From positions 21,305-85,304 of the forward strand of contig CANIHD010000013.1 in the NCBI GenBank assembly GCA_947467345.1: DNA of 64,000 bases. The letters run 5' to 3'. A program made the translations under genes and the position numbers. The DNA comes from Alphaproteobacteria bacterium. GTDB taxonomy: Bacteria; Pseudomonadota; Alphaproteobacteria; Micropepsales; Micropepsaceae. How positions within the stretch are numbered: the first letter of the stretch is position 1; each line of letters opens with the position of its first letter. Below, piece by piece: positions 26,009 to 35,676 of the stretch. The notes below the pieces were generated by a model. It did no database searches, was not told the origin of the DNA, and was given only the letters and a program-made list of their open reading frames with translations.

Positions 26009-26881
26009 ATGTCTCAACCGTCCAAGATTAAATCCGCGCGCAAAATCGTGTTCCAAGGCGAGCCCGGTTCGTACTCGCAGCTCGCGTGCAAAGAGGCCCT
26101 GCCGAATTACGAAAGCGTGCCGGCGGCGACGTTCGAGGAAGCGTTTGCAGCGATCCGCGGACAGGGTGTCGATCTCGGCATGATTCCGATCGAGAATTCG
26201 CTGCACGGGCGCATCACCGATATTCATCATCTTCTGCCTGACTCACCGCTGTATATTGTGGGTGAGCATTTCTTGCGCGTGCGCCATCAATTAATGGCGG
26301 CGCCGGGCACGACGCTTTCTGACGTCACCACGGTGGTGAGCCAGGAACCTGCACTCGGTCAGGTGCGCAATTTCATTCGCGAACATGGTTTGAAGCGCGA
26401 ATTATGGGCCGACACGGCGGGGGCGGCGCGCCATGTGGCAGCGGTCAAAGACAAGACCTTGGCGGCGGTGGCGTCGTCATTGGCGGCCGAAATTCATGGC
26501 CTCACCATTTTGCGGCGCGACATCGAAGACGCCGATCATAACGTCACGCGCTTTCTCATCATGTCGGCAGAGCCGGACGATGCGGAGCACAATGGCGATC
26601 CCATCATCACCAGCATTATTTTCCGTGTACGGAACGTTCCGGCATCGCTCTATAAAGCGCTGGGCGGTTTCGCCACCAATGGCGTGAACATCACCAAGCT
26701 GGAATCGTACCAGCTCGAAGGCTCGTTCAGCGCGACGCAGTTTTATGCCGATGTCGAAGGCCACCCCGAGGACCGCGCGGTGCGTTTGGCGTTGGAAGAA
26801 TTGCAGTTCTTCACCTCGACCCTGAAAGTGCTCGGGGTCTACAAAGCGCATCCGTTCCGAAAAATTGCCGGCACGAAATAG
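26009..26881 (+). CDS. pheA: Prephenate dehydratase
   Basis: The 290-residue enzyme is a stand-alone dehydratase without a chorismate mutase domain. The catalytic domain includes IVFQGEPGSYSQLA, MIPIENSLHGRITD and HNVTRFLIM, with the TRF active-site motif. A C-terminal ACT domain (SIIFRVRNVPASLYKALGGF to KLESYQLEG) provides phenylalanine feedback control. It makes phenylpyruvate from prephenate. Start 26009 puts GAAAG upstream. It ends one base before the convergent macrodomain gene. Confidence 0.93.
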   Translation: MSQPSKIKSARKIVFQGEPGSYSQLACKEALPNYESVPAATFEEAFAAIRGQGVDLGMIPIENSLHGRITDIHHLLPDSPLYIVGEHFLRVRHQLMAAPGTTLSDVTTVVSQEPALGQVRNFIREHGLKRELWADTAGAARHVAAVKDKTLAAVASSLAAEIHGLTILRRDIEDADHNVTRFLIMSAEPDDAEHNGDPIITSIIFRVRNVPASLYKALGGFATNGVNITKLESYQLEGSFSATQFYADVEGHPEDRAVRLALEELQFFTSTLKVLGVYKAHPFRKIAGTK

Positions 26882-26882
26882 T

Positions 26883-27425
26883 CTAGTCGCGTAACGCCGC
26901 GATGAGAGCGCTGTAGCGTTCGCGGTCGGCGCGGGTGAAACAGCAAAACGTCACCAAGGTCTGGATATCGCTCTGGCGTAGATGCGCGATGACGGTTGAG
27001 AAGGCGATTTTCGTCGCGACATCGGCCGGCCAACGATAGGCGCCGATGCCGATAGCGGGAATAGCGATGGTGCGCACGTCGTTTGCATCGGCAAGCGCAA
27101 ATACGCTTTCGTAGCAGCGCGCCAGCACAGGTTCCTGCGTCGCCTTTTGCGCCGGCCCGCCCCAAATCGGCGCCACGGTGTGGATCACGAATTTGGCCGG
27201 TAGTTTGAAACCGTCGGTGATGATGGCCGCGCCCGGTTCGCAATGACCGATGCGGGCCAATTCTTCATCCAATTCCGAGCCCGCGCGTTTGCGAATGGTA
27301 CCGTCCACGCCGCCACCCGGCCCACCAGTGTGGGTCAGCTCGGCATTCGCGGCATTCACGATGGCATCCACGGGAAGCGTTGTGATGTCGGCCTCGATGG
27401 CCTCGACCCGGTCACGCACATTCAT
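26883..27425 (-). CDS. Macrodomain protein (ADP-ribose deacetylase-like)
   Basis: The 180-residue protein is a single macrodomain. The ADP-ribose pocket motifs are seen: IEADITTLPVDAIVNAANAE, TGGPGGGVDGTI and AIPAIGIGAYRWPADVAT. This matches the bacterial MacroD/YmdB class, which removes ADP-ribose from proteins or O-acetyl-ADP-ribose. Its ATG overlaps the nudC stop by four bases, so both are made together. The pairing with an NAD(H) pyrophosphatase suggests a role in NAD/ADP-ribose turnover; that is inference. Confidence 0.9.
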   Translation of the reverse strand: MNVRDRVEAIEADITTLPVDAIVNAANAELTHTGGPGGGVDGTIRKRAGSELDEELARIGHCEPGAAIITDGFKLPAKFVIHTVAPIWGGPAQKATQEPVLARCYESVFALADANDVRTIAIPAIGIGAYRWPADVATKIAFSTVIAHLRQSDIQTLVTFCCFTRADRERYSALIAALRD

Positions 27426-28348
27426 ACTTCGGCCCAACCCCTTATGAGATGAAAAGCGATAGCCTGTGTCCGTGGCAATTCTATGCCAGATTTTTCACCG
27501 GCAAGAATTTTCCGCAAGTCGGTCTTGCTGACCCAACGCGCGGCCACGATTTCGGTGCCGTCCACCGTGATCTCTTCGCTTTCGGCCTCGGCGTAGCAAC
27601 CCAGCATCAGGGAGTAGGGGTAAGGCCAGGGCTGCGCCGCGAAAAAACGCACCTGGCCGATTCGAATGCCGACCTCTTCTGCAACCTCACGTCGCACCGC
27701 GTCCTCGATGGCCTCGCCCGGCTCGATGAATCCGGCGAGCGCGGAATAATTTCTGGTGCCGGCGAAGCGTTTGTTGTTGGCGAGAAGGCAATACTCGCCG
27801 CGTGTCACCAGCATGATCACCACCGGATCGGTGCGCGGGAATTGCTCGGTTTCACAAGATTGGCAGAGCCGTCGGTAACCACCGTCATGGACGATGGTGG
27901 GCGCGCCGCAATTGGGGCAAAACCCGTGGCGCGCATGCCATTCGAACAGCGCCTTGGCCTGACCCATAATGGCGATCTCCGGCAAAGGCAGCGCAGCCGC
28001 CGCGGCGCGCGCCTCGCTGAAATGACCGAATTCGGCCCAAGCACCGCCAGCCGGATCGCTTAGGATCGATACGTCGCGCGCGAAAACGGCTTTCTCCCCG
28101 TCCAGCCCCAGAAAAATCTCCTGCCCTTCGGGTGCGCGTACAGCGGCCAGCCCGGCACTGTCGACGAAGCCGAGCTCCTTATGCGAGGCGCTCGCCGCCC
28201 CCAAAAGAAAGGGCTGCATCCGCCACATCGGCAGGATAAGGGTGCCCGGCGCTTGGCGCTTAGCCGCAAGCCAGGCGGCATCGCCGCGGCGCTCACTGGC
28301 GCGGTCGAGTGGATTGGCGGTGTAGGGCAAAGGGGGGCGGGACGACAT
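27422..28348 (-). CDS. nudC: NAD+ diphosphatase NudC
   Basis: The 308-residue protein has an N-terminal NUDIX-like domain, a four-Cys zinc ribbon (CPNCG then LCQSC), and a C-terminal Nudix hydrolase domain with box GFIEPGEAIEDAVRREVAEE. The SQPWPFPxS-like element appears as AAQPWPYPYSLM, the mark of NADH pyrophosphatases. It splits NAD(H) to NMN(H) and AMP and removes NAD caps from RNA in other bacteria. It begins an operon with the macrodomain gene. The SRP RNA gene lies divergently about 100 bp upstream. Confidence 0.93.
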   Translation of the reverse strand: MSSRPPLPYTANPLDRASERRGDAAWLAAKRQAPGTLILPMWRMQPFLLGAASASHKELGFVDSAGLAAVRAPEGQEIFLGLDGEKAVFARDVSILSDPAGGAWAEFGHFSEARAAAAALPLPEIAIMGQAKALFEWHARHGFCPNCGAPTIVHDGGYRRLCQSCETEQFPRTDPVVIMLVTRGEYCLLANNKRFAGTRNYSALAGFIEPGEAIEDAVRREVAEEVGIRIGQVRFFAAQPWPYPYSLMLGCYAEAESEEITVDGTEIVAARWVSKTDLRKILAGEKSGIELPRTQAIAFHLIRGWAEV

Positions 28349-28409
28349 CGCCCCAGCCTAACCCGGCGGCATCGCCCACGGAATAGCGGCAGGAACCTCC
28401 CGATTCCTC

Positions 28410-28440
28410 TTGTTCGCGACGGCTCGGCCCTTGATATAGT
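28410..28440 (+). promoter_or_regulatory. Probable promoter of the SRP RNA gene
   Basis: TATAGT at 28435-28440 lies 5 bp before the start of the RNA fold, and TTGTTC lies at 28410-28415. The 19-bp spacer is longer than ideal. The -10 assignment is the more reliable part. Confidence 0.45.
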
Positions 28441-28445
28441 GCCCC

Positions 28446-28542
28446 TGGGAGGCTGGCGATGGACGAGACCCTCGCCAACCCGGTCAGGTCCGGAAGGAAG
28501 CAGCCGTAACGAGTTTCGTCTCGGGTCTTTGCCGGTCTCCCA
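28446..28542 (+). ncRNA. ffs: Signal recognition particle RNA, small bacterial type
   Basis: The universally conserved SRP domain IV core (GGTCAGGTCCGGAAGGAAGC) lies at 28481-28500. Flanking arms can pair: GGGAGGCTGG at the 5' end with CCGGTCTCCC at the 3' end, and GGACGAGACC with the opposing GTCTCGGGTC. The length of about 97 nt fits 4.5S-type RNA. It binds Ffh and directs membrane proteins to the translocon. It lies 24 bp upstream of dnaX, a common alphaproteobacterial arrangement. The ends are approximate. Confidence 0.93.
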
Positions 28543-28566
28543 CCGATCCCGAAAGAGCCACGCCGC

Positions 28567-30363
28567 ATGGACGAGAACGAGGAACCGGGCCTGGGCCTCG
28601 ACGCGCCGCCCGCGAAGGCCGGCTCTGCGTCCGTGCCCTATCGGGTCCTGGCCCGCAAATACCGCCCCTCCGACTTTACCGGCCTGATCGGGCAGGAGGC
28701 GCTGGTGCGCACCCTGCGCAATGCCTTCGCGTCGGGCCGCATCGCCCATGCCTTCATGCTCACGGGCGTGCGGGGAGTGGGGAAAACCACGACCGCGCGC
28801 ATCATTGCTCGGGCGCTGAATTGCATCGGGGCGGACGGGACGGGCAAAGCACCCACCATCGATCCGTGCGGCGTGTGCGAGCCCTGCCGCGCCATTGCCG
28901 AGTCGCGCCATGTTGACGTTCTGGAAATGGACGCCGCGTCGCGCACCGGCATCGACGACATACGCGAGATTGTCGAAGGCACGCGCTACGCACCCGCCTC
29001 GGCGCGCTACAAGGTCTACATCATCGACGAAGTGCACATGTTGTCGAAGTCGGCTTTCAACGGTCTTCTGAAGACGCTGGAAGAGCCGCCGCCGCATGTG
29101 AAATTCGTTTTCGCCACCACCGAAATCCGCAAAGTGCCGGTCACGGTTCTTTCGCGCTGTCAGCGTTTCGATTTGCGCCGCATTGAATCCGGCGAGTTAT
29201 CGACGCACCTCGCATCCATCGCGCAGAAGGAAAGCGTGGCCGTGGATGCTGCTGCTCTAGCGCTGATCGCGCGTGCTGCGGAAGGCTCGGTGCGCGATGC
29301 GCTGTCGCTGCTCGATCAAGCCATCGCGCATCACATCGGCGAAAGCGGCACCACGACAATCACCGGAGAAGAGATCCGCGCCATGCTCGGCCTTGCCGAC
29401 CGTGGCCGTGTGCTAGATCTCTTCGAAAAATTGATGGCGGGCCAGATCGCCGCGGCGCTGGCGGATTTGCGCGACCTCTACGACGGCGGCGCCGATCCTT
29501 TGGTGATCATGCAGGATCTCTTGGAGACCACGCATTTTCTGACGCGCGTGAAAGTGGCGCCGGGCGCGGAAGGATTTTTCGACGGCGGCAGCGCCGAAGC
29601 GGCGCGCGCCGTGACCATGGCCGGAAAATTGACCGTGCCGTCGCTCACCCGCGCCTGGCAGATGTTGCTGAAAGGCCTTCTGGAAGTGCGCGATGCCGCC
29701 AATCCACTGCCGGCCACTGAAATGGCGCTGGTGCGACTCGCTTATGCCGCCGATCTGCCGCCGACCGAACGCTTGGTGCGCGCATTGCGCGATGGTGACG
29801 CGGTATCGCCCCTATCTTCATCGCCCGCGCCGCGCGCTCCACAGCCTGGCCCGCGCGCAAGTGGCAACGGACCTGCCATGAGTGCGCCGCAGCCACGCGA
29901 GGCCATGCCGGCACCCGATCTGGCTCCGGCTTCACCTGCGTCCATGGTGCCGATGGCGAGTCTTTCGAGCCTCGAAGACATCATTGCTTTGGCAAAAGAG
30001 CGCGGCGCGCGGCTTCTGGCGACGCAACTCGAGAACAATTTTCATCTGGTGGCGCTCGAACCGGGGCGCATCGAATTTCGCCCGGATGCGCAGGCGCCGC
30101 GCACGCTCTCCGGCGATCTGGCGCAACGGCTGAAAGATTGGACCGGCCAACGCTGGATCATCACCGTCGCCAGCGAAGGCGGTGCGCCGACGCTCGCCGG
30201 GCAGAAGATAGCGACGGAGCGTGCCAGGAAAGACGCTGTCGCCAACGAGCCTTTCGTGCGCGCGGTGATGGACGCGTTTCCCGGTGCCGAGATTGTCGCC
30301 GTGCGCGAGCGCGTCAGCGACGAACAAGCCGCGGAACCGCCGGTCGAGGAGGAGAGTCAGTAA
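28567..30363 (+). CDS. dnaX: DNA polymerase III tau/gamma subunit
   Basis: The 598-residue clamp loader begins with a short acidic leader, then RKYRP and Walker A GVRGVGKTT. A zinc module (CGVCEPC), Walker B IDEVHML, the arginine finger region SRCQRFDLRR and a C-terminal tau extension (from about 380, Pro/Ala-rich linker at about 420-460) follow. No obvious slippery site for a gamma frameshift was noted. The stop overlaps the ybaB start by one base. dnaX-ybaB-recR forms a typical operon for replication and recombination. Confidence 0.95.
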   Translation: MDENEEPGLGLDAPPAKAGSASVPYRVLARKYRPSDFTGLIGQEALVRTLRNAFASGRIAHAFMLTGVRGVGKTTTARIIARALNCIGADGTGKAPTIDPCGVCEPCRAIAESRHVDVLEMDAASRTGIDDIREIVEGTRYAPASARYKVYIIDEVHMLSKSAFNGLLKTLEEPPPHVKFVFATTEIRKVPVTVLSRCQRFDLRRIESGELSTHLASIAQKESVAVDAAALALIARAAEGSVRDALSLLDQAIAHHIGESGTTTITGEEIRAMLGLADRGRVLDLFEKLMAGQIAAALADLRDLYDGGADPLVIMQDLLETTHFLTRVKVAPGAEGFFDGGSAEAARAVTMAGKLTVPSLTRAWQMLLKGLLEVRDAANPLPATEMALVRLAYAADLPPTERLVRALRDGDAVSPLSSSPAPRAPQPGPRASGNGPAMSAPQPREAMPAPDLAPASPASMVPMASLSSLEDIIALAKERGARLLATQLENNFHLVALEPGRIEFRPDAQAPRTLSGDLAQRLKDWTGQRWIITVASEGGAPTLAGQKIATERARKDAVANEPFVRAVMDAFPGAEIVAVRERVSDEQAAEPPVEEESQ

Positions 30364-30671
30364 TGGACATGCGCGAGATGATGCAGCGCGCCAAGGCAAT
30401 GCAGGAAAAGGCCGCCGAGCTGCAGCGCGCCATGGCGGGAATCGAAACCGAAGGGCAAGCCGGCGGCGGCCTCGTCAAAGCAATCATGTCCGGCAATGGT
30501 GTCTTGAAGCGCGTCACGATCGATCCGTCGCTGCTGAAGGCGGATGAACGCGAAATTCTGGAAGATCTGATCGTCGCCGCGCACACTGATGCCAAATCGA
30601 AGCTCGATGCAAAATTGGCGCAAGAGATGAGCCAGCTCACCGGCTCGCTCGGAATTCCCGGGCTCGGCTGA
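30363..30671 (+). CDS. ybaB: YbaB/EbfC family nucleoid-associated protein
   Basis: This is a 102-residue protein of usual length. The conserved pattern [20 protein letters not shown] and [15 protein letters not shown] followed by the [19 protein letters not shown] helix defines the family. It binds DNA as a dimer. The start overlaps the dnaX stop (TAATG), so translation is coupled. recR follows after 4 bp. Confidence 0.93.
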   Translation: MDMREMMQRAKAMQEKAAELQRAMAGIETEGQAGGGLVKAIMSGNGVLKRVTIDPSLLKADEREILEDLIVAAHTDAKSKLDAKLAQEMSQLTGSLGIPGLG

Positions 30672-30675
30672 TCAC

Positions 30676-31278
30676 GTGGCAGGTTCGCCGGCAGGGCCCG
30701 AAATCGAACGTCTGATTCAGCTGCTGGCCAAGCTGCCGGGGCTTGGCCCGCGGTCGGCGCGGCGCGCTGCGCTCGCGCTGCTCAAGAAACGCGAAACGCT
30801 GATGGAGCCGCTGGCATCGGCCATGGCCGGCGCGGCCGCCGCCATCAAGACCTGCGCCACATGCGGCAATCTCGATACGGTTGAGCCCTGTGTAATTTGC
30901 CGTGATGCGCGTCGCGATCCGCATGTCATCTGCGTTGTCGAAGATGTTGCCGATCTTTGGGCGCTGGAGCGCGCGGGCGTGTTTCGCGGACGCTACCATG
31001 TGCTCGGCGGCGCTTTGTCGGCGCTGGATGGTGTGACGCCGGAAAAACTGAATCTGCCGACGCTGCTGGAGCGCGTGCGCGCCGGCATCAATGAAGTGGT
31101 GTTGGCGATGAACGCCACCGTCGAAGGCCAAAGCACGGCGCATTATCTGATGGATGCGCTGGAGCCTTCAGGCGTGCGCGTGACGCGGCTGGCGCATGGC
31201 GTGCCGGTGGGCGGCGAACTCGATTATCTCGATGAAGGCACGCTCAACGCCGCCTTCAAAGCGCGGCGGCAGATGTAA
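30676..31278 (+). CDS. recR: Recombination mediator RecR
   Basis: This is a complete 200-residue protein. It shows an HhH motif ([17 protein letters not shown]), a four-Cys zinc finger (CATCGNLD and CVICRD), a Toprim domain ([18 protein letters not shown]) and a C-terminal Walker-like [19 protein letters not shown]. RecR forms a clamp with RecO in the RecF pathway. A GTG start with a weak site lies four bases after ybaB. Confidence 0.95.
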   Translation: MAGSPAGPEIERLIQLLAKLPGLGPRSARRAALALLKKRETLMEPLASAMAGAAAAIKTCATCGNLDTVEPCVICRDARRDPHVICVVEDVADLWALERAGVFRGRYHVLGGALSALDGVTPEKLNLPTLLERVRAGINEVVLAMNATVEGQSTAHYLMDALEPSGVRVTRLAHGVPVGGELDYLDEGTLNAAFKARRQM

Positions 31279-31331
31279 CGGCTTCGGCCAACATCGTTAC
31301 TCAGATTTCTTTCCCGAGGACCGATTTATCC

Positions 31332-33024
31332 GTGACCGATGATCTTAGAATTCTGATTGTCGGCGGGTATGGCGTTTTCGGCGGTCGCATTGTCGAACTT
31401 CTTGAAAACGAACCGCGCCTCACGCTGATCGTGGGCGGAAGGTCGCTATCAAAGGCCGAAGCTTTCGTCCGGTCGCGAACGAGCGCCAAGGCCCGGCTTG
31501 TTCCGGCTGTGTTAGACCGCGACGGCGATGTGGATGCGCAGTTGAAAGCTGCGCGGCCTCACATCGTGGTTGATGCAAGCGGACCATTTCAATCTTACGG
31601 GGATTCGCGCTATCGCGTAGTCGAAGCCTGCCTCGCGCAGCGCGTTCACTATCTCGATCTCGCCGATGGCTCGGAATTTGTCGCAGGCATTCGCGCTTTC
31701 GACGCGCGCGCGCGTGCGGTCGGCATTTATGTGCTTTCCGGTGCTTCCAGTTTTCCGGTGCTGAATGCGGCAGTGGTAGGCTCGTTGTCGTCCGATATAT
31801 CCCGCGTAGACAGAATTTTCAGCGGCATCGCGCCGTCGCCGTTTGCTGGCGTAGGCACCAACGTTATTCGCGCTATTGCTGGTTATTCCGGTAAGAGAGT
31901 TTCGGTGCGACGCGATGGAATCGACGGTTTCGGATATCCCTTCACGGAAAGCATGCGATATACGGTCGCTCCGCCGGGTAGCAATCCACTTAAGAGCACT
32001 CTTTTTTCGCTTGTCGATGTGCCCGACCTTCGCGCGCTCGCAGAGTTGTGGCCGGACGCGAAGACGATCTGGGTAGGTGCAGGGCCATCGCCGGAAATCC
32101 TACATCGCGCCTTGATCGCGTGTGCTTGGCTGGTTCGCTTGAAATGCGTTCCCAGTCTTTCGCCTTTGGCGCCATTGATGCATTTCGTCACCAATCATTT
32201 TGTTTGGGGTGAGCGCCGTGGCGGGATGTTCGTGGAAGTCGAGGGCGTCGGAAACTCGGGCACAGCTCAAGCGCTCATGGCATATGCTGGCCGAGGGCGA
32301 CGATGGACCACTGATCCCATCGATGGCCGTGGCGTCGATCATACAGAAATCGTTGCTCGGCGAGGCTCCGCCCCCGGGTGCCCGCGCCGCCACGCAAGAA
32401 CTAGAACTGAGCGACTATGAAAAAATATTTGCCGGTCGCGCAATCCGCGTCGGAACGAGAACGACTGATTTCTACGGCCCGATCTATGCCGAGCTTCTCG
32501 GCAGCGCCTGGCATGATCTGCCTGCTGAAATCCGTGCCATGCATGATGTCACAATAGAAGTCGTGGCCGAAGGGCGAGGCAGTGTGGAGCGAGGGCGCAG
32601 TCCACTGGCACGCATGGCGGCGGCGGTGATCGGTTTTCCCAAAGCGGCTGCGGATACGGAGGTCCGCGTCAACTTTGAGGTTAAAGACGGCGTTGAGACA
32701 TGGACAAGGACTTTCGGAGACGCCTCTTTTTTCAGTCGCCAATTTTTGGGGCGCGGCCGATCCGACGCCCTTCTCTGTGAGCAATTCGGGCCACTGACAT
32801 TTGCAATGGCGCTTGTTTTGAACGATGGCCGTTTGTCGCTTGTGATGCGGCGATGGGCCATATTTGGTGTGCCCCTGCCGATGTGGCTGTGCCCTCGATC
32901 GAATTCTTACGAGAGCGTCGAGGACGGTCGTTTTCGATTTCATGTCGAGATCAGCCATCCGCTCACCGGCCTTATTGTTCGCTATCAAGGCTGGCTCGTT
33001 CCGGTGCAGAAAAATCCCAGTTAA
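31332..33024 (+). pseudogene. Saccharopine dehydrogenase-like/DUF4166 protein, frameshifted
   Basis: The N-terminal part (31332 to about 32270) has a Rossmann NAD(P)-binding motif (LIVGGYGVFGGRIVELL) and resembles saccharopine dehydrogenase NADP-binding domains. The homologous reading then continues in the +1 frame from about 32270 to 33024 as a DUF4166 domain (SWHMLAEGDDGPLIPSMA through FHVEISHPLTGLIVRYQGW). A single inserted base near 32261-32280 would explain this. Outside that spot both halves are well preserved, so a sequencing error or a very recent mutation fits best. If intact, the protein would be about 560 residues. The function is unknown. Confidence 0.75.
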
Positions 33025-33033
33025 GGCGCGTCT

Positions 33034-34131
33034 TTACTCCGCGCTTTCGATGCGGCGCGCAGGCTCGGCTTCCGGCAATTCGACTTGCTCGATGCGTTCG
33101 GCGCGGCGCAGGATTTTGTCGGTCGATGTGACAATTTCAGACAAATCCGTATTCGCCTGCATTGTGTGGCGTTGCAGATTGGTCACGCGTTCCGCCAGGC
33201 GTTTGACATCCTTCATCATATCGCCGACTTCGCGCTGAATGATGTTGGCCTGTTCGCGCATCCGCGCATCCTTCAGAATGGTCTGCACCGTATTGACCGC
33301 CAGCATCAGAATATTAGGCGATACCACGACGACGCGCGCGCGCTGCGCCTGCGTGATCAGCTCCGAGAAATTTTCGTGCAAATCGGCATAAACGGATTCC
33401 GATGGCACGAACATCAGCGCCGGGTCCTGCGTCTCGCCCGGAATGAGATATTTCTCGGCGATGTCCTTGATGTGTTTTTGCACGTCGGTCTTCACGCGCG
33501 CGATGGCCACGCGCTTGTCGCCATCGCCTGCGGCGCGGCGATAAAGCTCGAAACATTCCAGTGGGAATTTTGAATCGATGACAATCGCCGCCGCGCTGTT
33601 CGGTAGATGGATCAGGCAATCCGGCCGCGAGCGGTTGGAAAGCGTCGCCTGAAACTCATACAGCGTGGGCGGTAGGGAATCGCGGATTATGGTTTCCATC
33701 TGGCCTTGGCCATAGGCGCCGCGCGCCTGCTTGTTCGACAGAATCTGCTGCAGGCCCACAACGTGGCCGGAAAGGTCGGTCAGGTTCTTCTGGGCTTCGT
33801 CGATCACCTTCAGCCGCGCCTGCAATCCGCCCAGCGATTCAGCCGTCTGGGTCGCGGAATCCTTGAGGCTGGCGCCCAGCCGCGCGTCCAGCGCCTCAAG
33901 CCGCTCGGTTACGGCACGGGTCAGGTCGGTCTGCTGGCGGGCCTGCACGTCCACGGCATGGCCGAAACGCCCCGCAATCTCGTTTTGGGCGGCCGTCAGC
34001 TCCCGCAGCCGGGAATCCAGAATGGCGTCCAGCGTGATTTTCGGGGCGCTCTGACGCTTCAGCACCATGAGGGCCAGGACCAGCGCCACCGCGAAGGCCA
34101 GGCCGGCCAGAATTACGCCTGCGATTTCCAT
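33034..34131 (-). CDS. rmuC: DNA recombination protein RmuC
   Basis: The 365-residue protein has an N-terminal membrane anchor (AGVILAGLAFAVALVLALMVL) and a long helical stretch (about 40-145). The RmuC nuclease-like domain follows with GQMETIIRDSLPP, SRPDCLIHLPN, VIDSKFPLECFELYRR, ALMFVPSESVYADL and VVSPNILMLAVNTVQ. It limits inversions at short inverted repeats. It starts 50 bp from divergent def. Its C-terminus lies 10 bp from the frameshifted gene. Confidence 0.93.
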   Translation of the reverse strand: MEIAGVILAGLAFAVALVLALMVLKRQSAPKITLDAILDSRLRELTAAQNEIAGRFGHAVDVQARQQTDLTRAVTERLEALDARLGASLKDSATQTAESLGGLQARLKVIDEAQKNLTDLSGHVVGLQQILSNKQARGAYGQGQMETIIRDSLPPTLYEFQATLSNRSRPDCLIHLPNSAAAIVIDSKFPLECFELYRRAAGDGDKRVAIARVKTDVQKHIKDIAEKYLIPGETQDPALMFVPSESVYADLHENFSELITQAQRARVVVVSPNILMLAVNTVQTILKDARMREQANIIQREVGDMMKDVKRLAERVTNLQRHTMQANTDLSEIVTSTDKILRRAERIEQVELPEAEPARRIESAE

Positions 34132-34181
34132 GATGCGTCCCTGATCTTGACCGTTCTCCGGCCTTCACCTATGTGCCCCGG

Positions 34182-34700
34182 ATGGCCGTCATACCCTTGG
34201 TAAAAGCACCCGATCCCCGTCTCAAGCTGGTTTCAAAGCCTGTCGATTCTATCGACAAGGAGCTGAAACGCTTCATGGACGATATGATCGAGACCATGTA
34301 CGCGAACAAAGGCATCGGGCTGGCGGCGATCCAGATCGGCGTGCCGAAGCGCGTCGCGGTCATCGATCTCGATCCCCAGGGCCCCAACTCCAAGCCGCTT
34401 TACCTCATCAACCCCGTCATCGTGGAAAAGTCCGAGGAACGCTCGACCTATAACGAAGGCTGCCTATCGGTGCCGGAGTTCTGGGAAGACGTTCACCGCG
34501 CCGCCCGACTCACGGTCGAGTATACCAATGAAAGAGGCGAGAAAGAGCGGGTGGAGGCCGATGGGCTGTTCGCCACCTGCCTGCAGCACGAGATCGACCA
34601 CATCAACGGGCTGCTGTTCATCGATCATCTCTCCAAGCTCAAGCGCTCCATCGCGTTGCGCAAATCGGCCAAGCTGAAGCGCCTCGGCGACGACGATTGA
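34182..34700 (+). CDS. def: Peptide deformylase
   Basis: This is a 172-residue metal hydrolase with the three signature motifs: GIGLAAIQIG, EGCLSVPEFW (Cys ligand) and CLQHEIDHINGLLFIDH (two His ligands). It removes formyl groups from nascent proteins. Start 34182 gives the usual N-terminus (MAVIPLVKAPDPRLK); a GTG three codons earlier is possible. fmt follows after 61 bp, so start and end of the formylation cycle sit together. Confidence 0.94.
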   Translation: MAVIPLVKAPDPRLKLVSKPVDSIDKELKRFMDDMIETMYANKGIGLAAIQIGVPKRVAVIDLDPQGPNSKPLYLINPVIVEKSEERSTYNEGCLSVPEFWEDVHRAARLTVEYTNERGEKERVEADGLFATCLQHEIDHINGLLFIDHLSKLKRSIALRKSAKLKRLGDDD

Positions 34701-34761
34701 GCGGCGGCACCAGCCCGGCGCCGGTGTATCGTCGCGTGTTTGATCCTCGGACGAGCAAGCC

Positions 34762-35676
34762 ATGACACTGCGCCTAGCTTTTATGGGAACGCCGGATTTC
34801 GCCGTGCCGACGCTGGCGGAGCTGCTGGGCCAGGGGCATGAGATCGCTGCCGTTTACACCCAGCCGCCGCGCCCCAAAGGCCGCGGCCTCGGGCTGGAAC
34901 CCTCAGCGGTGCAGAAATTCGCCGAGGCGTCGAAGCTTGAGGTGCGGGTCCCAGCAAGTTTGAAAAGCGCCGAGGAACAGGCGGCGTTCGCGAATCTCGA
35001 ACTGGATGCCGCAGTGGTGGTCGCGTATGGGCTGATTCTTCCCAAAGCGATTCTCGCCGCGCCGCGATTGGGCTGTTTCAATCTGCATGGCTCGCTTCTG
35101 CCGCGCTGGCGCGGTGCCGCGCCCATTCAACGCGCCGTCATGGCAGGCGACACGGAAACCGGCGTGATGGCGATGCGCATGGATGAAGGGCTCGACACCG
35201 GGCCGGTGCTAATGGCCGAACGCGTCGTGGTCGGCCGGAAAACCTATGGCCAATTGCAAGACGAACTCTCGGGCCTTGGTGCCAATTTGATGGGCCGCGC
35301 GATCGGCGCGCTGGAGCGCAGCACCATTGAGGCTCGGCCCCAGTCCGACGGCGGCGTCACCTACGCGAAGAAAATAGATAAAGCCGAAACGCGGATCGAT
35401 TGGACGAAGGCTTCGCGCGAGCTCGATTGCCTGGTGCGCGGGCTTTCGCCGGCGCCGGGCGCCTGGTTCGAACTCCGCGGCGAACGCATCAAAATTCTGC
35501 TGGCCGAGCCGGTACCGGACCAGGGCCGTCCGGGTGAAGTTTTGAGTGGCTTGACCATCGCCACGGGCGAAGGTGCGTTGCGGCTTCTCACCGTGCAACG
35601 CGCCGGGCGCGGCCCCACCGACGCCGATGCGTTCTTGCGCGGTTTCGCGCTTGCCTCCGGCGATTTCGTTTCCTGA
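34762..35676 (+). CDS. fmt: Methionyl-tRNA formyltransferase
   Basis: The 304-residue enzyme has the family start ([15 protein letters not shown]) and the formyl-donor site ([17 protein letters not shown]) with the conserved His, then [17 protein letters not shown]-terminal OB-like domain ends the protein. It formylates initiator Met-tRNA. The stop overlaps the truA start by one base (TGATG). def and truA flank it in one presumed operon. Confidence 0.94.
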   Translation: MTLRLAFMGTPDFAVPTLAELLGQGHEIAAVYTQPPRPKGRGLGLEPSAVQKFAEASKLEVRVPASLKSAEEQAAFANLELDAAVVVAYGLILPKAILAAPRLGCFNLHGSLLPRWRGAAPIQRAVMAGDTETGVMAMRMDEGLDTGPVLMAERVVVGRKTYGQLQDELSGLGANLMGRAIGALERSTIEARPQSDGGVTYAKKIDKAETRIDWTKASRELDCLVRGLSPAPGAWFELRGERIKILLAEPVPDQGRPGEVLSGLTIATGEGALRLLTVQRAGRGPTDADAFLRGFALASGDFVS

